Below, piece by piece: positions 26,747 to 36,581 of a stretch of 64,000 nt of DNA. The notes below the pieces were generated by a model. It was given only the letters and a program-made list of their open reading frames with translations, was not told the origin of the DNA and searched no databases. Within the stretch, counting starts at the first letter, position 1, and each line of letters starts with the position of its first letter. A program made the position numbers and the translations under genes. Origin of the DNA: Lysobacter defluvii IMMIB APB-9 = DSM 18482 (GTDB lineage Bacteria > Pseudomonadota > Gammaproteobacteria > Xanthomonadales > Xanthomonadaceae); assembly GCF_000423325.1 (NCBI RefSeq), contig NZ_AUHT01000011.1:186001-250000 (forward strand). The letters run 5' to 3'.

Positions 26747-27780
26747 CGTTCGAACGCCGCGATCGCGTCCTCGGCCGTGACCAGGTCCATGACGCCTTCG
26801 CGCTCGATCCGGGTGCCCCAGCGCAGCTCGGCCGCCGGCTTGCCCAGGTACCGCCGCGCGGCATCGTCGTAGCGGTCCACGCAGTAGCGCCGGTCCGAGT
26901 ACGGACCGCTGCGCGCCGGGTTGGTCGCCGCGTGCAGGCCCAGCACCTTCGTCCCCATGGCGTTGGCGATGTGCATCGGCCCGGAATCCGGGGTGGCCAG
27001 CAGGCTGGCGCGGGCCAGCAGCGCCGGGAGCTGCTTGAGCGTGTCCTTGCCCACCAGGTCCAGCACGGGGCCCTCGACACTGGCGACGATGGCGTCCGCC
27101 GTGTTTCGCTCCAGTTCGCTGCGGCCGCCGCACAGCACGACCCTCCAACCCTGGCGCAGCGCGTGGCTGGCCAGGGCGGCGAAGCGTTCGGCCGGCCAGT
27201 TGCGCAGTACGTGGCTGGAGCACGGCGAGATCATCAGGACCGCGCGGCCATCGTCCTCCCACTGGGCCCTGGCCCACTCGTGGGCTTCGGCGGGGACCGG
27301 CAGGTCCCAGCGCACGCTGTCCTGGCGCAGCCCCAGCGGCTCGCAGAAGCTGCCGATCGCATCGAGCACGTGGATGCCGGGACGGTCCGGGATGCGCGTA
27401 TTGATGAAGAGCCCGTGGCCGTCCTTGGAGCGCGACCGGTCGTAGCCCACGCGGGTACGGGCCGGTACGAAGGCCGACAGCAGGTTGGCGCGCGCCGCGA
27501 CCTGCATCTGGAGGAGGACATCGAACCGCCCGTGCTCCCGGCGCAATGCCGAACCGACCGCGCGCATGCCGCGCAGCCCGCTCTTCTTGTCGTACTCGAC
27601 GAAGCGCACGCCCTCCAGCCCCTCGAGCAGGCGGTGCTCGCCACGGCCGATCAGCCAGGTGAGCGGCAGGCCCGGCCAGCCCGACTGCAGCGTGCGCACC
27701 AGCGGCACGACGTGGGTGACGTCGCCCAGGGCGGACAGCCGGAGCAGGCAGAGCGACGCAGGTGCGCGGACGTTTGTAAT
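26695..27780 (-). CDS. opsX: LPS core heptosyltransferase, glycosyltransferase family 9 (OpsX-like), probable AUU start
   Basis: GT9 enzymes add ADP-heptose to inner-core Kdo. The family pattern is clear: LCLLRLSALGDVTHVVPLVR at the N-terminus, ISPCSSHVLRNWPAERFAALA before the second Rossmann half, CGGRSELE, and the donor-site ATPDSGPMHIANAMGTKVLGL. No ATG, GTG or TTG precedes LCLLRLSALGD in the gap to kdkA. An ATT at 27780-27778 has GGAG (27791-27788) seven bases upstream and gives 361 residues starting MTNVRAPASLCLLRLS. The nearest standard in-frame start is a TTG at 27891, inside divergent kdkA. The kdkA pairing is that of Haemophilus opsX. The start is an inference; the enzyme class is firm. 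Confidence 0.85.
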   Translation of the reverse strand: MTNVRAPASLCLLRLSALGDVTHVVPLVRTLQSGWPGLPLTWLIGRGEHRLLEGLEGVRFVEYDKKSGLRGMRAVGSALRREHGRFDVLLQMQVAARANLLSAFVPARTRVGYDRSRSKDGHGLFINTRIPDRPGIHVLDAIGSFCEPLGLRQDSVRWDLPVPAEAHEWARAQWEDDGRAVLMISPCSSHVLRNWPAERFAALASHALRQGWRVVLCGGRSELERNTADAIVASVEGPVLDLVGKDTLKQLPALLARASLLATPDSGPMHIANAMGTKVLGLHAATNPARSGPYSDRRYCVDRYDDAARRYLGKPAAELRWGTRIEREGVMDLVTAEDAIAAFERYRSDFPAAAGAPAPPR

Positions 27781-27787
27781 TGTTAGA

Positions 27788-27791
27788 CTCC
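27788..27791 (-). promoter_or_regulatory. Shine-Dalgarno supporting an ATT start of opsX
   Basis: The minus strand reads GGAG, then TCTAACA, then ATT. Spacing of seven bases is ideal. This site, not an ATG/GTG/TTG, decides the proposed start. Confidence 0.5.
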
Positions 27792-27798
27792 GGCGGAT

Positions 27799-28548
27799 AT
27801 GACCGGCTACGACGCCACCGAGGGATTGACGCCGTTCCGTGAGGATCGTGGCTACGGTGCGATTCTGTTCGACACCACGCGGGTACGACAAGCCGAGCCC
27901 GAATGGTTCCGGCCGTCGTGGTGGGAAGAGCGCGCGCGGCCGGTCGAGAGCGGTGGCCGCGGCGGCGCCTGGTTCATCGACGCACCCTTCGGCCAGCTGG
28001 TGCTGCGGCGCTACCTGCGCGGCGGGATGGCGGCGCGGATCAGCCGCGACCGCTACCTGTGGAACGGCGCCATGCGCACCCGCAGCTTCGCCGAGTTCCG
28101 CCTCGCCCGCGCGGTGATCGAGCGCGGGCTTCCGGTGCCGCGGCCGGTCGCCGCCTGCTACGTGCGCGAGGGCGCCACCTACCGCGGCGCGATCCTGGTC
28201 GAGCGGCTGCCGGGGGTGCGCACGCTGGCCGACCGCATGCACGTCGCCGGCGACGGCGCCCCGTGGGAAGAGGCGGGGCGGCTGGTGGCGCGGGCCCACC
28301 GCGCCGGCCTCGACCATGCCGACCTCAACGCCCACAACCTGATGTTCGACCAGCGCGGGCGGGGCTGGGTGATCGACCTGGACCGGGGCCGCCTGCGCAT
28401 CCCCGACACCCGCTGGCGCGAGCGCAACCTCCAACGGCTGCGCCGTTCGCTGCTCAAGCTGCGCGGCGAGCGCAGCACGGAACAGGTGCTTGCCGACTAC
28501 GCGCGCCTGCGCCGCGCCTACGACGGGGCATGGGAGCGGGGCTGCTGA
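27799..28548 (+). CDS. kdkA: 3-deoxy-D-manno-octulosonic acid kinase
   Basis: Phosphorylates the single Kdo of the LPS inner core at O-4 using ATP, as in Haemophilus and Xanthomonas. It has 249 residues with a compact protein-kinase-like fold: [14 protein letters not shown] hinge region, catalytic loop [14 protein letters not shown] (Asp175, Asn180) and metal-binding [12 protein letters not shown] (Asp193). Arg/Trp-rich segments fit a membrane-surface enzyme. ATG 27799 lies 18 bp from the proposed divergent opsX start, so each gene's promoter must lie inside the other. The stop overlaps the next gene (TGATG). Confidence 0.92.
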   Translation: MTGYDATEGLTPFREDRGYGAILFDTTRVRQAEPEWFRPSWWEERARPVESGGRGGAWFIDAPFGQLVLRRYLRGGMAARISRDRYLWNGAMRTRSFAEFRLARAVIERGLPVPRPVAACYVREGATYRGAILVERLPGVRTLADRMHVAGDGAPWEEAGRLVARAHRAGLDHADLNAHNLMFDQRGRGWVIDLDRGRLRIPDTRWRERNLQRLRRSLLKLRGERSTEQVLADYARLRRAYDGAWERGC

Positions 28549-29318
28549 TGGACCATCCGGCCGACCGCTGGCACCTGCAACTGCATGGCGTCGGCAACGC
28601 CAACGCCGTGGAACTCGGCTCGGCCATGGCCACGATCGAGCGCAACGGCCGGCCCTGGCTGACCATCGACTGCGGCGGCGAGGGGCTGACCGCCTGCCTG
28701 GAGCACTACGGCGCGGCGCCCGAAGCCCTGTTCGTCACCCACACCCACCTGGACCACGTCGCCGGCTTCGAGCGGCTGTTCGTGAAGTCGTGGTTCGACC
28801 CGTTGCGTCGCGGGCGGGTCAGGCTGTACGTGCCGGCGCCGGTGGTCGCGCTGCTGCACAGGCGCGTGGCCGACTACCCCAACGTGCTCGCCGAGGGCGG
28901 GGTGAACTTTTGGGACGCGTTCCAGCTGGTGCCGGTGGGCGAGGCGTTCTGGCACGGCGGGGTCAGGCTCGAGACGTTCCCGGTGCGCCATCACTGGCCG
29001 GACACCTCGTTCGGCCTGCGCCTGCCCGGCAGCCTGGTGTGGACGGGCGATACCCGCCCGATCCCCGAGGTGCTGGAGGTGATGGCGGGGCAGGGCGAGC
29101 TGGTCGCCCACGACTGCGGGCTGCAGGGCAACCCGTCGCACAGCGGCATCGACGACCTGGAACGGGAATATCCACCGTCGCTGCTGCAGCGCTGCCTGTT
29201 CTACCACTACGCGAGCGCGGAGGATGGGCGGGTGCTGGAGCAGCGCGGTTATCGCGTGGGCCGGCCCGGGGAGCGGGTGGAACTGCCGCCCGATCGCGCG
29301 CTGCGGGCGCGGGACTGA
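28548..29318 (+). CDS. Metallo-beta-lactamase-fold hydrolase linked to kdkA
   Basis: A 256-residue soluble protein with the binuclear zinc motif THTHLDH (64-70). Later ligands are in VRHHWPD, WTGDTRPIPEVLE and VAHDCGLQGNPSHSG. The pattern resembles the RNase Z/phosphodiesterase branch more than beta-lactamases: there is no signal peptide, and an Asp-Cys follows His. No RNase Z exosite is recognised. ATG 28548 overlaps the kdkA stop by one base, so the two are translationally coupled. The coupling hints at an LPS-related or nucleotide-sugar role, but the substrate is unknown. Confidence 0.8.
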   Translation: MDHPADRWHLQLHGVGNANAVELGSAMATIERNGRPWLTIDCGGEGLTACLEHYGAAPEALFVTHTHLDHVAGFERLFVKSWFDPLRRGRVRLYVPAPVVALLHRRVADYPNVLAEGGVNFWDAFQLVPVGEAFWHGGVRLETFPVRHHWPDTSFGLRLPGSLVWTGDTRPIPEVLEVMAGQGELVAHDCGLQGNPSHSGIDDLEREYPPSLLQRCLFYHYASAEDGRVLEQRGYRVGRPGERVELPPDRALRARD

Positions 29319-29334
29319 TCCCGCGCCGCCGCGG

Positions 29335-29847
29335 TCACGGCTGGTAGAGGACGTAGAGCTCGGATTCCTCGCGGGCGATGCGCTGGGCCAGAAGGCGCCC
29401 GACCTCGCCGTGCTCGCGGATGAACTGCGCCTGCGTCGCCGGCCCGACCGGCTGCTGGCGGTAGCGGCGGACGAACTCCACGACCGCCCGCGCGATCGAG
29501 TTCATCTCCTTGCGGAAGCCGCGGATGAGCTCGTAGTTGACCTCGTCTTCCGCCATCGACTGCTCGACGTACACATAGAAGCGCACGTTCTCGGTCAGCA
29601 GGTGGGCCTCGAGGCGGATCTTGAACTCCTGCAGGGCCGCGTCGACCCCATGGAAATCACCGGCCGCGACGCGTTCGCCCAGTGCCGTGTACATCGCCAC
29701 CAGCTCCTGGTGGTCGTCCTTCAGTCCATCCACCAGGCCCGGGTCGTAGCGGATGGTCCGCCCCGCATCCTGCCCAGCGTCCGGCGTTGCCGTGCGCGCG
29801 GTGTCCGTGTCCGGCTTCCCGCCGAACAGTCGCTTCAAAAGGCCCAT
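29335..29847 (-). CDS. Hemerythrin-like (HHE) domain protein
   Basis: A 170-residue soluble protein. After a disordered N-terminus (1-32) comes a four-helix bundle with candidate metal ligands: His46 in LKDDHQELVAMY, His82 and Glu86 in EAHLLTENVRF, and His146 in FIREHGEVGRLL. Where a second His of the last pair is expected (HxxxE-type turn before EE-ELY), the sequence has Arg156 in QRIAREESELY, so the metal site may be incomplete. Such proteins sense or carry oxygen, NO or iron. ATG 29847. It is convergent with the MBL-fold gene and upstream of no obvious partner. Confidence 0.75.
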   Translation of the reverse strand: MGLLKRLFGGKPDTDTARTATPDAGQDAGRTIRYDPGLVDGLKDDHQELVAMYTALGERVAAGDFHGVDAALQEFKIRLEAHLLTENVRFYVYVEQSMAEDEVNYELIRGFRKEMNSIARAVVEFVRRYRQQPVGPATQAQFIREHGEVGRLLAQRIAREESELYVLYQP

Positions 29848-29920
29848 TGCATTCCCCCTGGAGACGGGATGGTTGTACCCGGTGCCGCCGGGACCGGCAA
29901 GTCCACCGCCTGGAAATGGC

Positions 29921-30028
29921 GGTGGCCCCGCCGACTTGCCTCGGCGCCCGCGTCAGTCGATACCGTTGCTGCCTTCCGGCCCTGGCGGGGTTTTCGACCT
30001 AGCGTCGCGAGGGGCCAACGGGGCCACC
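29921..30028 (-). ncRNA. ffs: 4.5S signal recognition particle RNA
   Basis: The minus strand holds the conserved SRP core CAGGGCCGGAAGGCAGCAA, with the GGAA-type tetraloop region and asymmetric loop that bind Ffh. Flanking arms pair over their whole length, closing with GGTGGCCCCG at the 5' end and CGGGGCCACC at the 3' end. That gives about 108 bases, normal for a small bacterial SRP RNA. The 3' arm can also pair with GGCGGTGG just downstream (29904-29911), a possible terminator hairpin (29901-29926). No T-run is seen. It lies 48 bp after tetR on the same strand. Ends are set by pairing and may be off by a few bases. Confidence 0.92.
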
Positions 30029-30034
30029 ATGGAC

Positions 30035-30056
30035 ACCCGGCGGCAGGCCGCCGGGT
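30035..30056 (-). other. Hairpin between tetR and ffs
   Basis: ACCCGGCGGC and GCCGCCGGGT form a 10 bp stem just before the SRP RNA 5' end. It lacks a T-run. It may partly terminate the efflux-operon transcript or be part of the ffs precursor. Confidence 0.45.
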
Positions 30057-30076
30057 AGCACGCAATCATCGCATAC

Positions 30077-30700
30077 TCATTCGGCCGGGTCGAACCTGAG
30101 CAGCGCCGGGACCACCTTCTCGAGCGCTGCCCGCAGGTCGTCCGGGTCCGTTCCCGGGTCGCGCACGATGTACACGGCAAGCCCGGCGATCAGCGAGCGC
30201 ATCGCGATGCCGCGGACCCGCAGCTCGGCCGGCGAGGGACGGGCGCCCTGCGAGTGGGCAACGCCCTCCAGCCAGCCCCGGAAGTCGTCGGCGCTGATCC
30301 GGTCCGCCTGTCTCAACGCCTCGGCGATCTCCGTGTTGCGGCTCGCTTCCGCGCTCATCTCCAGGAACAGCACCGGGTCGAGGTCACCCGGCTCGTTCTT
30401 CTGCCACAGCCGGGCCAGACGCGGCACCAGGTCGCCGGCGTCCATCCCCGTCTGCAGCGCGGCGATGTCGCGCCGCGCCTGGCGCAGCTGGCGGTCGATG
30501 ATCGCCAGCACGATCGCGTTCTTGTTCTCGAAGTAGCGGTAGATCAGGCCCGCGCTGACCTGCGCGGTCTCGGCGATGTTGGCGATGGTGGCCGCATGGA
30601 AGCCGTGCTCGGTGAAGCACTGGCGCGCCGCATCCAGGATGCGGTCGCGCTGCGCCTCGGCACGTTCCCTGGCGCGGCAGCCCGGGTCGTTCGTGTTCAC
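30077..30700 (-). CDS. TetR family regulator of the RND efflux operon
   Basis: A 207-residue repressor-type protein. The N-terminal TetR HTH spans about 20-65 (RILDAARQCFTEHGF, ATIANIAETAQVSAGLIYRYFENKNAIV). The C-terminal ligand domain is helical and uncharacterised. The GTG start at 30700 overlaps the stop of the outer-membrane channel gene as GTGA, so it is the last gene of the adaptor-pump-channel operon. That order implies feedback: the regulator is made with the pump it probably represses. A matching inverted repeat lies in front of the operon at 36582-36605. The inducer is unknown. Confidence 0.88.
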   Translation of the reverse strand: MNTNDPGCRARERAEAQRDRILDAARQCFTEHGFHAATIANIAETAQVSAGLIYRYFENKNAIVLAIIDRQLRQARRDIAALQTGMDAGDLVPRLARLWQKNEPGDLDPVLFLEMSAEASRNTEIAEALRQADRISADDFRGWLEGVAHSQGARPSPAELRVRGIAMRSLIAGLAVYIVRDPGTDPDDLRAALEKVVPALLRFDPAE

Positions 30701-32124
30701 GGTGCGCGCTCGATCCAGCCGCCGCCCAGCACCCGGTAGAGGGTCACCCGGTTGGCCTGCTCGGCAAGTTGCACCTGCACCAGCGACTGCTCCGCCTGGT
30801 AGTGGGTGCGCTGCGCGTCGAGCAGCTCCAGGTAGCTCACCAGCCCGGCGTCGTAGCGCGCCTGCGACAGCTCCAGCGTGTTGCCCGAGGCCTCCACCAG
30901 GTCCTTGAGCGCGTCGCGCTGGCGGGCAAGCGTGGAGCTGAGCGCCAGCGCGTCGGCCACCTCGCGGAAGCCGGCCTGGATCGACCGCTCGTAGTCGGCC
31001 AGCGCGATGTCGCGGTCGGCCTGCGCCACGCCCAGGGCCGCACGCAGGCGCCCGCCCTGGAAGATCGGAATGTTGATCTGCGGGGAGAAGCTCCAGAAGC
31101 CGGTCCCGCCCTCGAACAGGTCCGACAGCTCCGTGCTGGCCGAACCGACCATGCCGGTGAGGCTGATCGACGGGAAGAACGCCGCGCGCGCCGCGCCGAT
31201 GTTGGCGTTGGCCGACAGCAGGCGGTGCTCGGCGGCCATCACGTCGGGACGGCGCAGCAGGACTTCGGCCGGAACCCCAGCCGGCAGCGGCCCAAGCCCG
31301 CTGACCTGCGGCAGGAACCGCTCGGGCAGCAGCGCGGGGTCGACAGGCTGGCCGACCAGCAGGTTGAGCGCGTTCTCGTCGCGCGCGACCTGGCCGGCGT
31401 AGCGGGCCACGTCCGCCCTGGCGGTCTCCACCAGGGTGCGGGCCTGGTTGAGCTCCAGCCCGGACACCGCCCCGAGCTCGTGGCGCTGCTCGGTCAGGCG
31501 GAACCACTCCTCGTAGTTGCGCAGGGTCTGCTCGGCGATTTCCAGCAGCTCGCGGTCGGCGGCCAGGGTGAGCCAGGCATTGGCGACCTCGGCGATCAGG
31601 GTCAGCTGGGCGGCACGGCGGCTTTCCTCCGTCGCCAGGAACTGCTGCAGCGCCGCCTGGCTGAGGTTGCGCACGCGGCCGAACAGGTCCAGCTCGAACG
31701 CCGCCAGGCCCACGCCCGCGGTGTACAGGTCCTGCACCGGGGCATCGCCGCCGGTGCGTTCCAGGGTCGCGTTGGCGCCGAGCGACGGCAGCCGGTCGGC
31801 ACGCTGGATGCGGTACTGGGCGCGTGCCCGCTCGACGTTGAGGATGGCGATGCGCAGGTCGCGGTTGTTGTCCAGCGCCTGGCCGATGAGCTCCTCCAGC
31901 CGCGGGTCGGCGAAGAAGTCGCGCCAGCCGATGTCGGCGACCTGCAGCCCTTCCGGCCCGGCCTCCGGCGGGTGGGCGTCCGCCCCGGCCGAGGTGACCG
32001 GCGGGAGCGGCCACTCGGCCGGGATCGACGGGTCGGCCTGCGGCACGCGTGGTTCGAGCATTGCGCAGCCGGAGACGAACACGCTGGTGGTCAGCGCCAG
32101 TGCGGTGATCAGTTGCTTATTCAC
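30697..32124 (-). CDS. RND efflux outer-membrane channel lipoprotein (OprM/TolC type)
   Basis: Trimeric outer-membrane exit duct of a tripartite efflux pump. It has 475 residues. A lipoprotein signal has Cys20 in [10 protein letters not shown]. Two OEP repeats follow; visible family segments are [56 protein letters not shown] and [11 protein letters not shown], ending [19 protein letters not shown]. The GTG at 32124 overlaps the pump stop by 8 bp. NodT/OprM subfamily assignment is firm; which Sme- or Mex-type pump it equals is not. Confidence 0.93.
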   Translation of the reverse strand: MNKQLITALALTTSVFVSGCAMLEPRVPQADPSIPAEWPLPPVTSAGADAHPPEAGPEGLQVADIGWRDFFADPRLEELIGQALDNNRDLRIAILNVERARAQYRIQRADRLPSLGANATLERTGGDAPVQDLYTAGVGLAAFELDLFGRVRNLSQAALQQFLATEESRRAAQLTLIAEVANAWLTLAADRELLEIAEQTLRNYEEWFRLTEQRHELGAVSGLELNQARTLVETARADVARYAGQVARDENALNLLVGQPVDPALLPERFLPQVSGLGPLPAGVPAEVLLRRPDVMAAEHRLLSANANIGAARAAFFPSISLTGMVGSASTELSDLFEGGTGFWSFSPQINIPIFQGGRLRAALGVAQADRDIALADYERSIQAGFREVADALALSSTLARQRDALKDLVEASGNTLELSQARYDAGLVSYLELLDAQRTHYQAEQSLVQVQLAEQANRVTLYRVLGGGWIERAP

Positions 32125-35100
32125 GGGTTTCCACCTCCCCTTCGATCAGCGGTTCTTTCCGCAGCTCGGGGTTGAAGATGCGTTCGACCACCAGGAAGAA
32201 CAGCGGGATGAAGAACACGCCCAGGAAGGTGCCGACGATCATGCCGCCGAGCACGCCGGTGCCGATCGCGCGCTGGGCGCCGGAGCCGGCACCGGAGGCG
32301 ATCGCCAGCGGCAGCACGCCCAGGCCGAAGGCCAGCGAGGTCATGATGATCGGGCGCAGGCGGTCGCGGACGGCCTGCATGATGCTGCCGATCAGGCTCA
32401 TGCCGGACTGCAGGTTGGCCTTGGCGAACTCGACGATCAGGATCGCGTTCTTGCTGGTCAGGCCCACCGTGGTGAGCATCGCGACCTGGAAGTACACGTC
32501 GCGCTCGTAGCCGCGGAAGGTGGTGAACAGCACCGCGCCGAGGATGCCCAGCGGGGCGACCAGCAGCACCGAGGTCGGGATCGACCAGCTCTCGTACAGC
32601 GCCGCCAGGCACAGGAACACCACCAGCAGCGACAGCGTGTAGAGCATCGGCGTCTGCGAACCGGCCTGGCGCTCCTGGTAGGACATCGCGGTCCACTCCA
32701 TGCCGATGCCGGTGGGCAGCTGGGCAACGAGGCGCTCGATCTCCTCCATCGCGTCGCCCGACGCGACGCCCGGCGCCGCCTCGCCCTGGATCTCCATCGC
32801 CGGCACGCCGTTGTAGCGCTCCAGGCGCGGGGAGCCGTAGTCCCAGCTGGTGGTGGCGAAGGCGCTGAAGGGGACCATCTCGCCCTGGGCGTTCTTGACC
32901 GACCACAGGTTGAAGTCCTCCGGGCTCATCCGGAACGGCGCGTCGGCCTGGACGTACACCCGCTTGACGCGGCCGCGGTCGATGAAGTCGTCGATGTAGC
33001 GGCCGCCCCAGGCCGTGGCCAGGGTGGTGTTGATCGCGTCCATCGACAGGCCCAGCGCGGCGGCGCGCTCGACGTCCACGTTGACCCGGAACTGCGGGGT
33101 GTCCTCCTGCCCATTGGGGCGCACGTTCGCCAGCAGCTCGCTCTGCGCGGCCATGCCCAGCAGCTGGTTGCGGGCGTCGAGCAGGGCCTCGTGGCCGAGC
33201 CCGCCGTTGTCCTGCAGGAAGAACGAGTAGCCGGACGCGATGCCAAGCTCCGGCATCGCCGGCGGGGCCATGACGAAGATGAAGGCGTCCTTGACCTGGC
33301 TCAGCGCCGCCATGCCGCGCTGGGCGATGGAAGAGGCCGCCGACTCCTCGTCGGTGCGCTCGTCCCAGTCGGTGAGCTTGACGAAGGCCATGCCCGCGTT
33401 CTGGCCCATGCCGGCGAAGCTGAAGCCCTGCACGCTGAGCACCGACTCGACGTACTCGGACTCGTTCTCCAGGAAGTGGTTCTCCAGCGCACGGATCGAC
33501 TCCATGGTGCGCTCCTGGGTGGCGCCGACCGGGGTCTGCACCATCGCCATCAGCACGCCCTGGTCCTCGTCGGGCAGGAACGAGCTGGGCGTGCGCATGA
33601 AGGCCAGCACCATCACGCCCGTCAGCGCGGCGAAGATCAGCATGAAGCGGCCGGGACGGGCCAGGATGCCGCGGACGCCACGGCGGTAGCGCGCGCTGGT
33701 GGAGTCGAACTTGCGGTTGAACCAGCCGAAGAAGCCGCGGCTGCTGCCCACGTGCTCGCCCTTCTTCACCGGCTTGAGCATGGTCGCGCACAGCGCCGGG
33801 GTCAGCACGATCGCCACGATCACCGACAGGGTCATGGCGGCGACGATGGTGAAGGAGAACTGCCGGTAGATGATGCCCGTGGAGCCGGTCATGAAGGCCA
33901 TCGGCACGAAGACGGCCGACAGCACCACGCCGATGCCGATCAGCGCGCCGGTGATCTGGTCCATCGACTTGCGGGTGGCCTCCAGCGGCGACAGGCCTTC
34001 CTCGCTCATGATGCGCTCGACGTTCTCGACCACGACGATGGCGTCGTCGACCAGCAGGCCGATCGCCAGCACCATGGCGAACATGGTCAGCATGTTCACC
34101 GACATGCCCAGCGCGGCGAGCACGCCGAAGGTGCCCAGCAGCACCACCGGCACCGCGATCGTCGGGATCAGGGTGGCGCGGAAGTTCTGCAGGAACAGGT
34201 ACATGACCAGGAACACGAGGACGATCGCCTCGATCAGGGTCATGATCACGCCCTTGATCGAGATGCGGACGAACGGCGTGGTGTCGAACGGCAGCACCGC
34301 GGTCAGGCCTTGGGGGAAGTACGGCTCCAGGCCGGCCATGGTCTCGGCCACGCGCTCGGCGGTGGCCAGCGCGTTGGCGCCGGTCGACATCGAGATCGCC
34401 ACGCCGGTGGCGGGCTGGCCGTTGTAGCGGGTGATGAAGTCGTAGCTCTCGCTCCCCAGCTCGACGCGGGCGATGTCGCCCAGGCGCAGCAGGGAGCCAT
34501 CCGGGTTGGCGCGCACCACCACGTTGCGGAACTGCTCCGGCGTCTGCAGGCGGTCCTGGGCATTGATGGTCGCGTTGAGCTGCTGGCCTTCGATCGCGGG
34601 TGCGCCGCCGAGCTGGCCGATCGCGACCTGCGCGTTCTGCGCCTGGATCGCGGAGACCACCTCGGGCACCGACAGACGGAAGGTGTCGAGCTTGTTCGGG
34701 TCGAGCCAGATGCGCATCGCGTACTGGCCGCCGAACACCTGGATGTTGCCCACGCCCTCGACGCGGCTGAGCGGGTCGACGATGTTGGCGGTGACGTAGT
34801 CGGAGATGTCCTCGCGGTCCATCGAGCCGTCTTCGGACACGAAGCCGATGACCTGCAGGAAGCCGCTGGCGGACTTGCTGACGTTTACGCCCTGGCGCTG
34901 CACTTCCTGCGGAAGCAGCGGCATGGCCAGCTGCAACTTGTTCTGCACCTGGACCTGGGCGATGTCCGGGTCGGTGCCCGGCTCGAAGGTCAGCGAGATG
35001 GTCGCGAAGCCGCTGGCCGAGCTGTTGGACGAAAAGTACATCAGCCCGTCCAGGCCGGTCATGTTCTGCTCGATGACCTGGGTGACCGAGTCCTCGAGCA

Positions 35101-35266
35101 CCTTGGCCGAGGCGCCCGGGTAGACGGCGCGGATCTCGACCGAGGGCGGGGCGACGGTGGGGTACATCGATACCGGGAGGCCGAGGATCGACAGCGCGCC
35201 CGCCAGCATGATGATGATCGCGATGACCCATGCGAAGACGGGTCGATCGATGAAGAAGCGTGCCAT
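32117..35266 (-). CDS. RND multidrug efflux pump, HAE1 family (AcrB/MexB-like)
   Basis: Proton-driven inner-membrane pump of 1049 residues, the AcrB length. The N-terminus [20 protein letters not shown] is typical. The proton-relay Asp pair is in [18 protein letters not shown] (about 405-410) and the partner Lys lies in the TM10 region ([15 protein letters not shown]). Two large periplasmic porter loops separate twelve membrane helices. It takes drugs, dyes or detergents from the periplasm. The RND gene lies 9 bp after the adaptor and overlaps the channel gene. The sequence is intact. Substrate range cannot be read from sequence. Confidence 0.96.
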   Translation of the reverse strand: MARFFIDRPVFAWVIAIIIMLAGALSILGLPVSMYPTVAPPSVEIRAVYPGASAKVLEDSVTQVIEQNMTGLDGLMYFSSNSSASGFATISLTFEPGTDPDIAQVQVQNKLQLAMPLLPQEVQRQGVNVSKSASGFLQVIGFVSEDGSMDREDISDYVTANIVDPLSRVEGVGNIQVFGGQYAMRIWLDPNKLDTFRLSVPEVVSAIQAQNAQVAIGQLGGAPAIEGQQLNATINAQDRLQTPEQFRNVVVRANPDGSLLRLGDIARVELGSESYDFITRYNGQPATGVAISMSTGANALATAERVAETMAGLEPYFPQGLTAVLPFDTTPFVRISIKGVIMTLIEAIVLVFLVMYLFLQNFRATLIPTIAVPVVLLGTFGVLAALGMSVNMLTMFAMVLAIGLLVDDAIVVVENVERIMSEEGLSPLEATRKSMDQITGALIGIGVVLSAVFVPMAFMTGSTGIIYRQFSFTIVAAMTLSVIVAIVLTPALCATMLKPVKKGEHVGSSRGFFGWFNRKFDSTSARYRRGVRGILARPGRFMLIFAALTGVMVLAFMRTPSSFLPDEDQGVLMAMVQTPVGATQERTMESIRALENHFLENESEYVESVLSVQGFSFAGMGQNAGMAFVKLTDWDERTDEESAASSIAQRGMAALSQVKDAFIFVMAPPAMPELGIASGYSFFLQDNGGLGHEALLDARNQLLGMAAQSELLANVRPNGQEDTPQFRVNVDVERAAALGLSMDAINTTLATAWGGRYIDDFIDRGRVKRVYVQADAPFRMSPEDFNLWSVKNAQGEMVPFSAFATTSWDYGSPRLERYNGVPAMEIQGEAAPGVASGDAMEEIERLVAQLPTGIGMEWTAMSYQERQAGSQTPMLYTLSLLVVFLCLAALYESWSIPTSVLLVAPLGILGAVLFTTFRGYERDVYFQVAMLTTVGLTSKNAILIVEFAKANLQSGMSLIGSIMQAVRDRLRPIIMTSLAFGLGVLPLAIASGAGSGAQRAIGTGVLGGMIVGTFLGVFFIPLFFLVVERIFNPELRKEPLIEGEVETRE

Positions 35267-35275
35267 GGGGATCCC

Positions 35276-36523
35276 TTACTGCTGGTCGGACGGCTCGGCG
35301 GCGTCGCCGGAGGGTGCCGTGGAGGCGTCGGCGGGGGTGTCGGCGGAGGCGGGCCCGGCGGCGTCGCCGGCCGGGGCCTGTCCCGCGCCGGCGGCGGTGG
35401 CGCCACCACCTTCGGCCACCTGCACCGGGATGCCGGGCTGGATCTTCTGCAGCCCCTCGACGATCACCCGGTCACCTGCGGACAGGCCTTCCTCGACCAG
35501 CCACTTGTCGCCGACCGTGCGGCTGACGCGGACCGGGCGCACCTCGACCAGGCCCTCGTCGTTGACGACCATGGCGCTGGTGTTGCCCTTCGGATCGCGC
35601 GCGATGCCCTGCTGCGGCACCAGGATCGCGCCCTGGCGGACGCCGGTACCGACGATGGCGTTGACGTACATGCCGGGCATCAGGATCTGCTCGGGGTTGT
35701 CGACCACCACGCGCACCGCGAAGCTGCCGGTGGATGGGTCGACGCTGACCTCCGAGAACGCGAGGGTGCCCTGGTGCGGGAACTCGGTCCCGTCCTCGAG
35801 GAGGATGGTGACGGGCATTTCCGCCCGCTCCATGGTGCCGGCGGCGACCGCCTTGCGCAGTTCGAGCAGCTCGCTGGCGGACTGCGTCAGGTCGACGTAG
35901 ATCGGGTCCAGCTGCTGGATGGTGGCCAGCGGCTGCGGCTGGTTGGCCGTGACCAGTGCGCCCTGGGTGACCGAGGAACGGCCGATCCGGCCGCTGATCG
36001 GCGCGGTGATGCGGGCGAAGCCCACGTTGACCTGCGCGCTCTGGACCGCGGCGCGGGCGGCCTTCACGTCGGCCTCGGCCTGGCGCAGCGCGGCGGTGGC
36101 GTTCTCCTCGTCCTGCCGGCTCACCGCATCGATGCGGGCCAGCTCGGTGGTGCGCGCCGCGCGCAGCCGGGCCGCCTCCACGGTCGCCTCGGCGCGGGCG
36201 AGCTGGGCCTGGGCGCTGGCCAGCGCGGCCTGGTAGGTCGCGTCGTCGAGCTGGTACAGCGGCTCGCCCTCGCGGACCATGGAGCCCTCGGTGAACAGCC
36301 GGCGCTCGATGATCCCGGACACCTGCGGCCGCACCTCGGCGATCCGGAAGGCCGTGGTCCGGCCGGGAAGCTCGCGGGTGAGGGTGGTGGTCTCCGGCGC
36401 AAGGGTGACCACGGTCACCTCGGGCGGGGGCGGCTGCTGGGCTGCATCGTCGCCACCGCAGGCGGCGAGCATGATGGACAGGGCCAGTGGCAGGAGCACG
36501 AGGCGGCGTGGGGACTTGGGCAT
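35276..36523 (-). CDS. RND efflux periplasmic adaptor (membrane fusion protein)
   Basis: Lipoprotein adaptor of 415 residues linking pump and channel. The signal and lipobox Cys22 lie in LSIMLAACGG. Lipoyl/barrel-sandwich halves are at VRPQVSGIIERRLFTEGSMV and APISGRIGRSSVTQGALVTAN, separated by a coiled-coil hairpin rich in Ala, Glu and Gln (about 90-160). A beta-barrel and membrane-proximal domain follow. The last 45 residues are Ala/Gly/Pro-rich low complexity. ATG 36523. It is first in the operon adaptor-pump-channel-tetR, with the inverted repeat 58 bp upstream. Confidence 0.94.
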   Translation of the reverse strand: MPKSPRRLVLLPLALSIMLAACGGDDAAQQPPPPEVTVVTLAPETTTLTRELPGRTTAFRIAEVRPQVSGIIERRLFTEGSMVREGEPLYQLDDATYQAALASAQAQLARAEATVEAARLRAARTTELARIDAVSRQDEENATAALRQAEADVKAARAAVQSAQVNVGFARITAPISGRIGRSSVTQGALVTANQPQPLATIQQLDPIYVDLTQSASELLELRKAVAAGTMERAEMPVTILLEDGTEFPHQGTLAFSEVSVDPSTGSFAVRVVVDNPEQILMPGMYVNAIVGTGVRQGAILVPQQGIARDPKGNTSAMVVNDEGLVEVRPVRVSRTVGDKWLVEEGLSAGDRVIVEGLQKIQPGIPVQVAEGGGATAAGAGQAPAGDAAGPASADTPADASTAPSGDAAEPSDQQ

Positions 36524-36581
36524 GGAGGCAAACTCGGGCTGCAGAAAAGGAAAATGCGGCCCCCCGGGGAGCCGCCGACGC

